From assembly GCF_900220975.1 (NCBI RefSeq), contig NZ_OBQD01000019.1, positions 44,463 through 108,462 on the forward strand: a stretch of 64,000 bases of DNA. The letters run 5' to 3'. The first letter of the stretch is position 1. Every line of letters begins with the position of its first letter. Made by a program: the position numbers and the translations under genes. Below the pieces are notes generated by a model. That model did no database searches. It was not told the DNA's origin and worked only from the letters and a program-made list of their open reading frames with translations. This DNA comes from Rhizobium subbaraonis. GTDB lineage: Bacteria > Pseudomonadota > Alphaproteobacteria > Rhizobiales > Rhizobiaceae. Of the stretch, positions 53,343 to 61,642 are shown piece after piece.

Positions 53343-53471
53343 ATGACTTACGAGTGGGACGGACAGCGCGCCAAGCGGACCTTCATATGGAAAACCGTAT
53401 CGATCCTGGCTGCCACGCTCGTCTCGGTGGGCATTCCGATCTGGATCGTGCTCACCGCCTTGCAGTATTGA
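53343..53471 (+). CDS. 42-residue single-pass membrane protein
   Basis: A short reading frame starting MTYEWDGQRAKRTFIWK, with a charged N-terminus, one membrane helix (SILAATLVSVGIPIWIVLTAL) and a stop at 53469-53471. GCGGAGGA lies 8 bases before the ATG, a good ribosome site. Tiny membrane proteins of this layout are common in rhizobia, but I cannot name one. It lies 400 bases upstream of repA. Confidence 0.55.
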   Translation: MTYEWDGQRAKRTFIWKTVSILAATLVSVGIPIWIVLTALQY

Positions 53472-53539
53472 GAACAGCAGGCGCCAAGCCTCACCGTATC
53501 TTTGACGGGGCGCCACTGCCGTCATCGCGCAGGGTTCAA

Positions 53540-53571
53540 TGACGCGGTGATTCTCTGACGCGGTGATTCTC
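53540..53571. repeat. Exact 16-base tandem duplication
   Basis: TGACGCGGTGATTCTC occurs twice head to tail (53540-53555 and 53556-53571) in the non-coding region upstream of repA. It may be a replication slippage product or an iteron-like protein site. Confidence 0.75.
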
Positions 53572-53709
53572 TTCGGAGGCTTGTGCGGCCGTCAGTTTCA
53601 GGCGAATCGTAGCGCCGAGACGCATGCTCTTTCGGGTTGTGCACCGATAAAATTTCTGGCGCCTTCATTCCGGCAGAACGCGGCCGCGATGACTTAAGTA
53701 GCCGGAAAC

Positions 53710-53788
53710 GTTAAAGAAAAATCACTTTTCCAGTGCTTTTCGCTCCATCGCGGGCGAACGGTAAGCCTCCGTTAACCTTAAATCACTT
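53710..53788 (+). repeat. Pair of 18-base direct repeats in the repA leader
   Basis: Two direct copies with 14 of 18 identical positions lie at 53710-53727 and 53771-53788. Both begin GTTAA and end AAATCACTT, differing only in the middle four bases. Their starts are 61 bases apart, close to six helical turns, in the stretch where the repABC promoter and RepA operator are expected. Confidence 0.5.
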
Positions 53789-53870
53789 GCCAAGCTACGT
53801 GGAATCGTTTGACGATCCTCACGGCGAAATGCTGTGTTTACGAAAATTTCCGTGTGTACGAGAGGAAGTC

Positions 53871-55067
53871 GTGGAGAATCCCCGCCAGCTTCAGAAGGCG
53901 ATCCATAAGCTGATTGGCGCGCATGCGCGCGATCTTTCGGCGCGCCTGCACGAACATCGCCTGAAACTCTATCCGCCGGAAGCCCGTAAGTCATTGCGCC
54001 CGTTCTCCTCGATCGAGGCGGCCAAGCTGATCGGTGTGAACGACGGCTATCTCCGTCACCTTTCGATAGAGGGCAAGGGACCGCAGCCGGATATCGGATC
54101 GAACGGGCGCCGCTCCTATTCCGTCGAAACGATCCAGGCGCTTCGCGAATATCTCGAGGCGAACGGCAAGAACGACCGCCGCTACCTGCCGCGCCGGAGC
54201 GGCAATGAACATCTGCAGGTCATCGCCGCAGTGAATTTCAAGGGCGGAAGCGGCAAGACGACGACGGCCGCGCACCTGGCGCAATATCTTGCGCTCAATG
54301 GCTATCGCGTGCTTGCGATCGATCTGGATCCGCAGGCCAGTATGTCCGCGCTGCACGGATACCAGCCGGAATTCGACGTCGGGGAGAACGAGACGCTCTA
54401 CGGCGCCGTTCGCTACGACAGCGAACGGCGCGACCTCCGCGACATCATCAAGAAGACCTATTTCACCAACCTCGACCTGGTGCCCGGCAACCTCGAACTG
54501 ATGGAGTTCGAGCACGATACGGCGCGCGTTCTGGCGTCGAACGACCGCAAGAACATCTTCTTCACGCGGATGGACGACGCGATCGCCGGCGTTGCAGACG
54601 ACTACGATGTCGTCGTGATCGATTGCCCTCCACAGCTCGGCTTCCTGACGATTTCGGCGCTCTGCGCCGCCACGGCGGTCCTCGTCACTGTCCATCCGCA
54701 GATGCTCGACGTAATGTCGATGTGTCAGTTCCTGCTGATGACGTCCGAACTGCTCAGTGTGGTGGCGGATGCCGGCGGCAGCATGGACTACGACTGGATG
54801 CGATACCTCATCACCCGTTACGAGCCGGGCGACGGTCCCCAGAACCAGATGGTTTCATTCATGCGAACCATGTTCGGCGAGCACGTCCTGAACCATCCCA
54901 TGCTGAAAAGCACGGCCGTATCCGATGCGGGGATCACCAAGCAGACGCTCTACGAAGTCAGTCGGGACCAGTTCCATCGCAACACCTACGATCGCGCCAT
55001 GGAGGCGCTTGACTCGGTCAACGGCGAGATTGCCCAACTGATCGAAACGGCCTGGGGACGCAAATGA
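53871..55067 (+). CDS. repA: Plasmid partitioning protein RepA (ParA-type ATPase)
   Basis: A 398-residue ParA-family ATPase with the N-terminal DNA-binding extension typical of repABC (FSSIEAAKLIGVNDGYLRHLSIEGKGPQPD). The deviant Walker A is NFKGGSGKTTTAAHLA near residues 125-140, followed by VLAIDLDPQASMSALHG and Walker B DVVVIDCPPQLGF. GTG at 53871 with AGAGGAA just upstream gives the usual RepA length; an ATG frame start at 53733 would add 46 atypical residues. RepA segregates the plasmid together with RepB-parS and represses the operon. Confidence 0.92.
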   Translation: MENPRQLQKAIHKLIGAHARDLSARLHEHRLKLYPPEARKSLRPFSSIEAAKLIGVNDGYLRHLSIEGKGPQPDIGSNGRRSYSVETIQALREYLEANGKNDRRYLPRRSGNEHLQVIAAVNFKGGSGKTTTAAHLAQYLALNGYRVLAIDLDPQASMSALHGYQPEFDVGENETLYGAVRYDSERRDLRDIIKKTYFTNLDLVPGNLELMEFEHDTARVLASNDRKNIFFTRMDDAIAGVADDYDVVVIDCPPQLGFLTISALCAATAVLVTVHPQMLDVMSMCQFLLMTSELLSVVADAGGSMDYDWMRYLITRYEPGDGPQNQMVSFMRTMFGEHVLNHPMLKSTAVSDAGITKQTLYEVSRDQFHRNTYDRAMEALDSVNGEIAQLIETAWGRK

Positions 55068-55095
55068 CCGTCGTGGCAATATCCCGGATCGCAGC

Positions 55096-55111
55096 GTTGC
55101 CAGCCGGCAAC
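55096..55111. promoter_or_regulatory. parS centromere site in the repA-repB spacer
   Basis: GTTGCCAGCCGGCAAC, a 16-base palindrome fitting the repABC centromere pattern GTTnnCnGCnGnnAAC. Location between repA and repB is known for several repABC plasmids. It is the expected binding site of RepB. Confidence 0.8.
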
Positions 55112-55166
55112 TTGGCGCGTGATTGCGTAACGGAACACGCGATCGCTTTGGTGAAAGGAGCCACCA

Positions 55167-56126
55167 ATGGCTAGAAAGCATCTGCTGTCGGATCTTGTCG
55201 GCGTGCGTCTGCCGGACGGGGAGTCCGTCGACGGCGAAAAGGCGCGCGAGGCCTCCCCTGCCCCGCACTATGCGCCGCGCGGCGCGATCGGGGCGGTTTC
55301 GCGCTCGATCGAAATGCTCAAGTCGCAGTCGCTGGTTGAGCTTGATCCCGACCTGATCGATACGCCGAAGGTGACCGATCGTCTCGAGGAGGCGCCAGAG
55401 CATTTCGAAGAGTTTGCGAGGCAGATCAAGGAGCACGGCCAGCAGGTTCCGATCCTGGTGCGCCCGCACCCGGACATCGATGGCCGATACCAGATCGCCT
55501 ACGGCCGCAGGCGCCTGCGCGCCGTCAAGGCGGCAGGCATGCTGGTCAAGGCGGCCGTCAAGCCGTTAAGCGACGAAGAGCTGGTCCTGGCACAGGGGCA
55601 GGAAAACAGCGCCCGTCACGATCTCTCATTCATCGAGCGTGCTCTCTATGCCGCCGAGCTGGAAGTGAATGGATACAGCCGGCAGCTCATTATGGCCGCG
55701 CTCGGCGTCGACAAGACCGGGCTTTCCCGCCTGATCTCCTCGGCCGTCAGCGTTCCGGCCGAGTTTATCCGTGCAATCGGTCCCGCCCCCAAGGCGGGAC
55801 GTGATCGCTGGATCGAATTCGCAGCAAGGCTGGAGCGCAAAGGCGCGGTTGAACTGGTGCGCAGCGAGCTGGACGGCGGCAGGCTTTCCGGTCTGTCGTC
55901 CGACGACCGGTTCATTCGGCTGTTTGATCTGATTGGGCCGAAGAAGCCTAAGGTGGCGAAAGCCCATGTCTGGTTGGCGGACGACGGGAGCAAGCCGGCA
56001 CGCTACAAGCAGGATGAACGCAGTTTCACACTGGTTCTCGACGAGAAGGTGGCTCCCGATTTCGGCGAGTTCATCCTTTCCTCGCTGCCGGATCTGTACG
56101 CCGCGTTCAAGAAGACGAAGCAGTAA
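55167..56126 (+). CDS. repB: Plasmid partitioning protein RepB (ParB-type)
   Basis: A 319-residue ParB-family centromere-binding protein. The ParB nuclease-like box is PILVRPHPDIDGRYQIAYGRRRLRA near residues 95-115, preceded by a RepA-interacting N-terminus. The helix-turn-helix core follows (LIMAALGVDKTGLSRLISSAVSVP). AAAGGAG precedes the ATG. It should bind parS at 55096-55111 and cooperate with RepA in partition. Confidence 0.92.
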   Translation: MARKHLLSDLVGVRLPDGESVDGEKAREASPAPHYAPRGAIGAVSRSIEMLKSQSLVELDPDLIDTPKVTDRLEEAPEHFEEFARQIKEHGQQVPILVRPHPDIDGRYQIAYGRRRLRAVKAAGMLVKAAVKPLSDEELVLAQGQENSARHDLSFIERALYAAELEVNGYSRQLIMAALGVDKTGLSRLISSAVSVPAEFIRAIGPAPKAGRDRWIEFAARLERKGAVELVRSELDGGRLSGLSSDDRFIRLFDLIGPKKPKVAKAHVWLADDGSKPARYKQDERSFTLVLDEKVAPDFGEFILSSLPDLYAAFKKTKQ

Positions 56127-56156
56127 CCGATAGAACCCAAAAGGGAGCAGCAGCGC

Positions 56157-56208
56157 AAAGAAAAAGCCCTCCGAAACGGTGTTCCGAAAGGCTTCTCTCA
56201 GTTTGGTC
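56157..56208 (-). ncRNA. incA: Antisense counter-transcribed RNA (ctRNA, incompatibility RNA)
   Basis: In the repB-repC spacer, the minus strand carries a -35 box CTTGAC (plus positions 56239-56244) and, 18 bases on, a -10-like GAATCT (56215-56220). About 50 bases downstream is a terminator: a 13-base stem with three G-U pairs (56165-56177 with 56181-56193), a 3-base loop and a TTTTTCTTT tail ending at about 56157. The 5' end near 56208 is inferred. The length and position match known repABC ctRNAs, which inhibit repC translation and cause incompatibility. Confidence 0.78.
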
Positions 56209-56297
56209 GCTAAGAGATTCGCATTTCCCGGAATCACAGTCAAGAGTCCACGTCGTTTTCGGCGAAGCCTTTTCTTTGCCTTTTGAAAGGTAGGAAA

Positions 56298-57503
56298 ATG
56301 GAGAGTGGATATGTGACGACGCCCTTCGGGCGGCGATCGATGACGCTTGCCCTGGTGCAACGTCAAAAGCAGGCGATGGAAGTCCCCGAAGGAAAGACGG
56401 TCGACAAGTGGCGCGTGTTGCGCGATGCCGCCGATGCCCGAAGCCTGCTCGGGCTTCAGGACCGTGCGCTGGCTGTCCTCAACGCCCTGATATCGTTCTA
56501 TCCGGCACAGGAATTGAGCAGCGATGCGGGCCTGGTCGTCTTCCCGTCGAATGCACAGCTGACGGCGCGAGCCAATGGCATCGCCGGCACCACCCTGCGA
56601 AAGAATCTCGCAGCGCTCGTGGACGCCGGGCTGATTGTCCGGAAGGATAGCCCGAACGGCAAGCGCTATGCCCGCAAGAACGATGATGGCGCCGTCGAGG
56701 AAGCTTTCGGCTTCAGCCTGGCCCCGCTGCTGGCCCGTTCCGAAGAGCTCGCAGCGATGGCACAGCAGGTTGCTGCCGAGCACCGCCGCTTCCGCCTGCT
56801 GAAGGACCGATTGACGGTTTGCCGCCGGGATGTCCGCAAGCTTATCAGTGCTGCGATCGACGAGGGAGCGCCGGGCAACTGGGACACCATCGAGAACTGC
56901 TACGTCGAAATTGTCGGGCGGATTCCGCGGAGGCCGACTGCTGAAAATTTGGAAAATCTTGCAGACGAACTGGCGCTGTTGAGGGAAGAGGTCATCAACC
57001 GCTTGGAAAAACAGGAATTTTTCAAAAAAAGCGATGGCAATGATGACGTATTCGGTTGCCACATACAGAATTCAAATACCGAATCCAGCAATGAACTTGA
57101 ACCCAGCTCTGGAAAAGAGCAGGACGGGAAATCGAAACGGCCCGTACGGAAGGCGGGACCTATCAATCCACTGCCGCTTGAAATGGTGTTGCGCGCCTGC
57201 CCCGAAAGCAAACCGTTCGGTCCGAATGGCGTTATCGGCAATTGGCGGGACTTCATGCTGGCCGCCATCACCATTCGCTCGATGCTGGGCATAAGTCCTT
57301 CGGCCTATGAGGAGGCGTGCGAGATCATGGGACAAGCGGCCGCGGCGACGGTAGTGGCCTGTATCTACGAGCGCGCAGGTCATATCAATTCCGCAGGCGG
57401 TTATTTGCGCGACCTGACCGGAAAGGCCAAGCGAGGAGAGTTCTCCCTCGGCCCGATGGTGATGGCGCTGCTGCGCACGGGATCAGAAAAAGTCGAGGGA
57501 TGA
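56298..57503 (+). CDS. repC: Replication initiator RepC
   Basis: A 401-residue RepC protein. The N-terminus TTPFGRRSMTLALVQRQ and the winged-helix region (DRALAVLNALISFYPAQ, LVVFPSNAQLTARANGIAGTTLRKNLAALVDAGLI) are diagnostic. The central linker is less conserved and AT-rich at DNA level, and the C-terminal domain (VLRACPESKPFGPNGVIGNWRDFMLAA, GMSPSAYEEA-like) is intact. ATG at 56298 follows AAAGGTAGGAAA; the frame start at 56283 is TTG and is rejected. RepC opens the origin located inside its own gene. Confidence 0.93.
   Translation: MESGYVTTPFGRRSMTLALVQRQKQAMEVPEGKTVDKWRVLRDAADARSLLGLQDRALAVLNALISFYPAQELSSDAGLVVFPSNAQLTARANGIAGTTLRKNLAALVDAGLIVRKDSPNGKRYARKNDDGAVEEAFGFSLAPLLARSEELAAMAQQVAAEHRRFRLLKDRLTVCRRDVRKLISAAIDEGAPGNWDTIENCYVEIVGRIPRRPTAENLENLADELALLREEVINRLEKQEFFKKSDGNDDVFGCHIQNSNTESSNELEPSSGKEQDGKSKRPVRKAGPINPLPLEMVLRACPESKPFGPNGVIGNWRDFMLAAITIRSMLGISPSAYEEACEIMGQAAAATVVACIYERAGHINSAGGYLRDLTGKAKRGEFSLGPMVMALLRTGSEKVEG
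56935..57115. other. Probable replication origin (oriV) in the AT-rich middle of repC
   Basis: This stretch is clearly richer in A/T than the rest of repC (runs such as GAAAATTTGGAAAATC and AATTTTTCAAAAAAAG). In studied repABC plasmids the origin lies in such an AT-rich segment within repC. Boundaries are approximate. Confidence 0.55.
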
Positions 57504-57889
57504 TGTTGGGCAGCCGCCCAACTCCGCGCACCGGAGCCGCTTCTCGCTTGGCGGTGAACAGGAGGTAGGACTATGTCGCTCGTTGGCGATGATTGCGCAG
57601 TCTTGCGCGCAGCTTCACTTCCAGCGGTCGCCGGGGACTGTAGCAGATTGCCTGACGGATCCTGGCGGAGATGAGCGTGCAGGCCCGTCGCTGCGAGAGG
57701 CAAATCACGAATGTCGCGTCGGCGACGGCCCGATGTTTGGCGGCAGCCCCCGCCCTTCTTGCGAAAAGCTCGCGGGGAGAGACGGCATTGTCATGCGATG
57801 CATCTTCAGGCGTTTCGCCGCGGCAAGGCCCATGCCGAGATGTTTGGCCAAGACCGTTGTTTCGAAATCCGTGCTTGCGATGGGAGCCT
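57504..57889. other. Region between repC and the aldehyde dehydrogenase remnant
   Basis: About 390 bases without a convincing gene. The frames present lack family signals and good ribosome sites. The right part may include degraded coding sequence beyond the C-terminus of the neighbouring pseudogene. Confidence 0.4.
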
Positions 57890-59336
57890 GCCGGCCAGGT
57901 AGACGGGCTCCTGCCCTCCCGTGGCCTTTGATTTCCAGGGAGCCCGCAAGTCCGAATTCACGGTGTTCGCAGCTGTTGCCGGATTGCTTGGAGCCGCCGA
58001 AGGGTGATGCCCCGTCCCTGTCTGCTTCGTTGATATAGACCATTCCGCCGCGCAGTTGGCGCGCGATTCTGCGTGCCGCAGCATTGTCCTTCGTCTGGAT
58101 GGACGACGGCGAGGCCATAGATCGTTTCGTGGGCGATGATTGCTGCATCGTCCTCGTTTGTGTAGCCGAGAATCGAGATGACGGGACTGATAGATTTCCG
58201 CGCGCGCGATCATCATGTCTCGCGTCACATGAGAGTGGACGGTCGGGCGTACGTTGCGAAATCCCGCTTTCGATGAGTGCCTGGATCCGCTCGTATTGCC
58301 GGCGGTTGACTACCGGGCCGTGCTCGAAGGTCGGCATCGGCGGGCGCGCACGCGAATCGCATCGCGCTGTGCGGGCGGCTTCGTCCATTCTGTTATGCGG
58401 CACCAGTGTCCGGGTCGGCGCCTTGCAGGCCCAACCGCAAATTCCTATTGTAACCGTGGACGCCACGACCGACGGCCTTCCTCGAAGTCGGCATCCGGCA
58501 GGATGATGTTGGCCGATATGCCGCCCAGTTCCTGGTGCACGCGTTTGACCGTGTCGGCAGCGGCCTTTGCGACTGCAACCCCCGCATGGGGCGAGCCCGT
58601 GATCGAGATCATATCGATATCCGGATGGCGGGACATCCCCTCCCACACCATCCTGCCTTCACCGTTGAGATTTTTGTAGACGACCTGATAGGAACCCGCT
58701 TCGTGCACCAGTTCGCCGCCACGGATGGAGCTGAGGGGCGAATATTCGCTCGGCTCGACCACCAGCTTGCACCCTGCGGCAAGTGCCGGCGCCACCTTCA
58801 CCACCAGTTGGTTCATCCGCCAGTTCCACAGCGTGATCAGGCCGCAGACGCCGACAGCCTCGCGCGAGAAAGAGGACTTCGCCTCTCAGGTATTAGAAAG
58901 AATGGGTTTCCGGCACATCGATGATGGTTTCGAAATGAACGCGGCAACCCGGGCCTGGGCGGTCTGCGAGAAGCTCGCGGTCGTGCCCTTCTCCTCGGTC
59001 ATCAAGGCACCGATCTCGTCGTGTGTCTCGTTGTAGAACTCCAGACAGCGTTGGAGCAGACGCCGGCGCTCCGCCGGCATCGTCATCGAGTAGGATCGGG
59101 ATGCCGCCTTGGCCGCCGTGACGACGCGATCGACGTGCTTCGCATCGCCCATCGCGATTTCGCTGATCGTGTCCTCGGTGGCTGCCGTTGCCAGCGCCGT
59201 CTTGCCGATGTCCAGTAGCGCGATGTCAGCGCCGCAGGAAGCAAAGGCCTTCGGTGTTTCAAGGCCGATGCCGTTCGCACCGCCGGTGACGGCGACCACG
59301 TGGCCCGAGACGTAGAGCTGGCTACGGTAATGCATG
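57890..59336 (-). pseudogene. Decayed aldehyde dehydrogenase fused to an SDR N-terminal fragment
   Basis: Aldehyde dehydrogenase homology runs in minus-strand pieces in different frames. The first piece (about 58890-59200) carries ATEDTISEIAMGDAKHVDRVV, then NETHDEIGALMTEEKG. The second (about 58460-58816) carries VVKVAPALAAGCKLVVEPSEYSPLSSI, HPDIDMISITGS and VHQELGGISANIILPDADFEE. The third (about 57920-58330) carries GPVVNRRQYERIQALIESGI and SPFGGSKQSGN. Frameshifts separate them and the catalytic cysteine part is lost or garbled. At the 5' end, before the aldehyde dehydrogenase sequence, lies a Rossmann start of a short-chain dehydrogenase (VVAVTGGANGIGLET, ADIALLDIGK), so two genes have been joined. 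Confidence 0.75.
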
Positions 59337-59471
59337 CACTCCTCCCCCTGCATTCCATACGGTACGAACCGGGGGGTGGTGGTATTGCTCTGCTCCTGCG
59401 CTATCTTATTGATTTTATATGCTAATTTTTGTCCTGTTGCTCGTCACGCCGTGGAAAACAGGGGCCCTTCC

Positions 59472-60010
59472 CTACTTCTGAATCTGGTTACTACCAGATA
59501 TGCCAATGTCTTGTACCGAGCGGTCTATGACTACGAGTCCATTGCAGATGGATGCAGCGTCGGCGCAATTATGGAACGCGCGGCAGTAATCCAAGGCGCT
59601 GCCATCATGACCGTAAGCAATTGATTCGATAGTAATAAGTGGCGTGTCGGCCGAGACGCCCATACGGATGATGGAGTTCGCATCCGGCAGCGCCGCGGTC
59701 AACCAGCGCCCCGCGTGCCGGACAGTCAGTCCATATCGTTCCCGTATTGTCTGGAAGATCGAACTATTGTCGATGTCGAGTTTTTCCATGCCAGGAAGCT
59801 TGTGGCCGGGAACGGAAATGTATGTGTGCGTGATTGGCTGTCCGTCACAGTGGTACACACGGTAATGCAGACAACGTCGCCCTCCGGTGGGATGCCGAAG
59901 ACCGTTTGCCCACCTTCATTTGAGGTTGCCCGGTAGAATTCGAACCTCGTCGTCGTCACCACGTGGCCCTTGGCCGTGAGGCCTCCGAGGACGCTGAGGT
60001 TCGACGTCAT
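59472..60010 (-). pseudogene. Broken GntR-family regulator, UTRA domain remnant
   Basis: Minus-strand 59472-59858 encodes most of a UTRA ligand domain (YHCDGQPITHTYISVPGHKL, SIFQTIRERYGLTVRHAGRW, ADTPLITIESIAYGHDGSALDY). The preceding part of the domain (LSVLGGLTAKGHVVTTTRFEFYRATS, VFGIPPEGDVVC) is in another frame at about 59860-60010, so a frameshift lies near 59850. The expected N-terminal DNA-binding domain was not found upstream. It may once have regulated the adjacent aldehyde dehydrogenase. Confidence 0.7.
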
Positions 60011-60880
60011 GAAATCGCCGTCCCGGCGTGGATCAGCGACAAGGGCTTCCTTATCGGCCCGTCGTCGGGCTGTTTTTAGCGCACCCGGCAGCATCGCCAG
60101 ATTTTCTTCAGGAACGTCTACCTCGCGTGGGTGGCCTGCGTATCTGGGGGACTCATGAGGTCGTCGTCCATGAAACTGATGAAAGCGGCCGTCCGCGCGT
60201 GGATACGCGCATGAGAACGGCCGGTAATCCCATCGGCCAGTTCGGCGCGTAGTGGGGCTGCGGCCGTCATGCTGGACCGCTGTGACCGGGTTGTTGGAGA
60301 AGGCCTGACACGCGAAGTTAACGCCGATTGGCATGCCTTCCCGCGTCGCGCCGTCAGTGCCGTTCTTGCGGGTTCGAGCAAGGATCTTAGCCAGACGCCG
60401 ATAAGGCTCGCGCATGAAGACATCGGGGGCGGCTTCTTCCTGTGACGGCCGGTATCGGTCTCAATCGCGTTGACCATTGCATCGGTACCGGTTGGCGCCG
60501 TCTGGATGGCGTCAGGTCGACGGTAAGCTCGGCCTCAGGGAGGGCAGAATCGGCATGACTTCGATGCGATAACACACCTTATTGTTCCATCCGGGTCAGG
60601 ACGGTCATGCCGGCGACGTCGCAGCCGGTTCCGGCGGTGGCCGGACTCTGCACCATATGTACCCGCGGCCCCCTTGCCGAGGCCGGAGCGATCGGCTCAG
60701 GGCTGTTGGCTGACGCGCTTGGCGGCGTTGAGCGCGGAGGCAAGCCCCCCTCCCCTCGCCCTCTCACAACCTCCATGGCTGTTATCCTGAACTGTGTCTC
60801 GGGTGCCGTGACGGATAGAGATCATCCATAGAAGTTGTTCGGCGGGTGCCCTTGGAGGGGCAGCCCCAGGAGGAATTGAC
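60011..60880. other. Degraded region without an intact gene
   Basis: About 870 bases. Several minus-strand pieces (for example 60118-60480) look like former coding sequence but switch frame, and none shows a motif that I can assign. No RNA gene or strong operator was seen. Confidence 0.4.
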
Positions 60881-61642
60881 ATTCATAGTAGCCAGATCAT
60901 TGCAGCGACGAGATAGGCGAAGCCTTCGAAGTGAGCGGTTCTGCGATCGTATGGCGTGCCGAAGCGTCTGAAATGTTTCATTCGGTTGAAGCATCGCTCG
61001 ATACGGTTGCGATGTGTGTAGGCGACGTCATCGTGCGGGATGATGAGCTTGCGCGAGCGGTTTGATGGTGTCGCCGCCTCGGCTCCCATCTCGACGATCG
61101 TTTCCCGCAAGGCATTGCTGTCATAGGCTTTGTCGGCCAGAACGGCGGCCCCGCGCTGGCCCTCTAGAAAAGCCGGTGCCTGTGTCATGTCGCCAACATG
61201 GCCGGCGGTCACGATGAAGCGCAGCGGTCGGCCGAGCGCATCGGCCCGTAAGCGGATCTTGGTGGTCAGTCCGCGTCGTGAACGCCCCAGCGCCTGATCC
61301 TTGGCCCCCGGACGCCACCTGCTGATGGGCGCGAACGATCTTGCTTTCGTTCTTCAGATACTGATTGTCTCGATCATCCGTCAGCGTTTCGAGCACCTGC
61401 TCCCGCGGCGCCAGCGGCTGAAGCGCTTATGCACGGTCTTCCACTTGCCATAGCGCGCCGGCAGGTCGCACCGTAAAATCCAAAGGCAACCATTGATAAA
61501 CAGGCGATTATCTGAGCCTGTATGCCCCGCATCGCCGATCTTGCCCGGCAACAAAAGCGCAATCTTCGCCCACTGCCATCGCTCAGATCGTACCGCTTAA
61601 CGGCCATGACACCTCCGTGCTTCAAAACGGTCTCCTATGAAT
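60881..61642 (-). mobile_element. Decayed IS5-family insertion sequence
   Basis: Minus-strand transposase homology spans the element in three frames: MAVKRYDLSDG at about 61600, LETLTDDRDNQYLKNESKIVRAHQQVASGG at about 61380, and the intact C-terminal part 60883-61212 (AVLADKAYDSNALRETIVEMGAEA, HRNRIERCFNRMKHFRRF with the DDE Glu region, FAYLVAAMIWLL). Frameshifts make it inactive. Candidate terminal repeats reading inward are ATTCATAGTAG at 60881-60891 and, on the opposite strand, ATTCATAGGAG at 61632-61642, 10 of 11 identical. Confidence 0.75.

Noticed and set aside
57705..58646. 313-codon leftward frame considered as an intact gene
   Set aside because: Only part of the frame matches aldehyde dehydrogenase; the rest of that enzyme is in other frames, so it is a pseudogene fragment.
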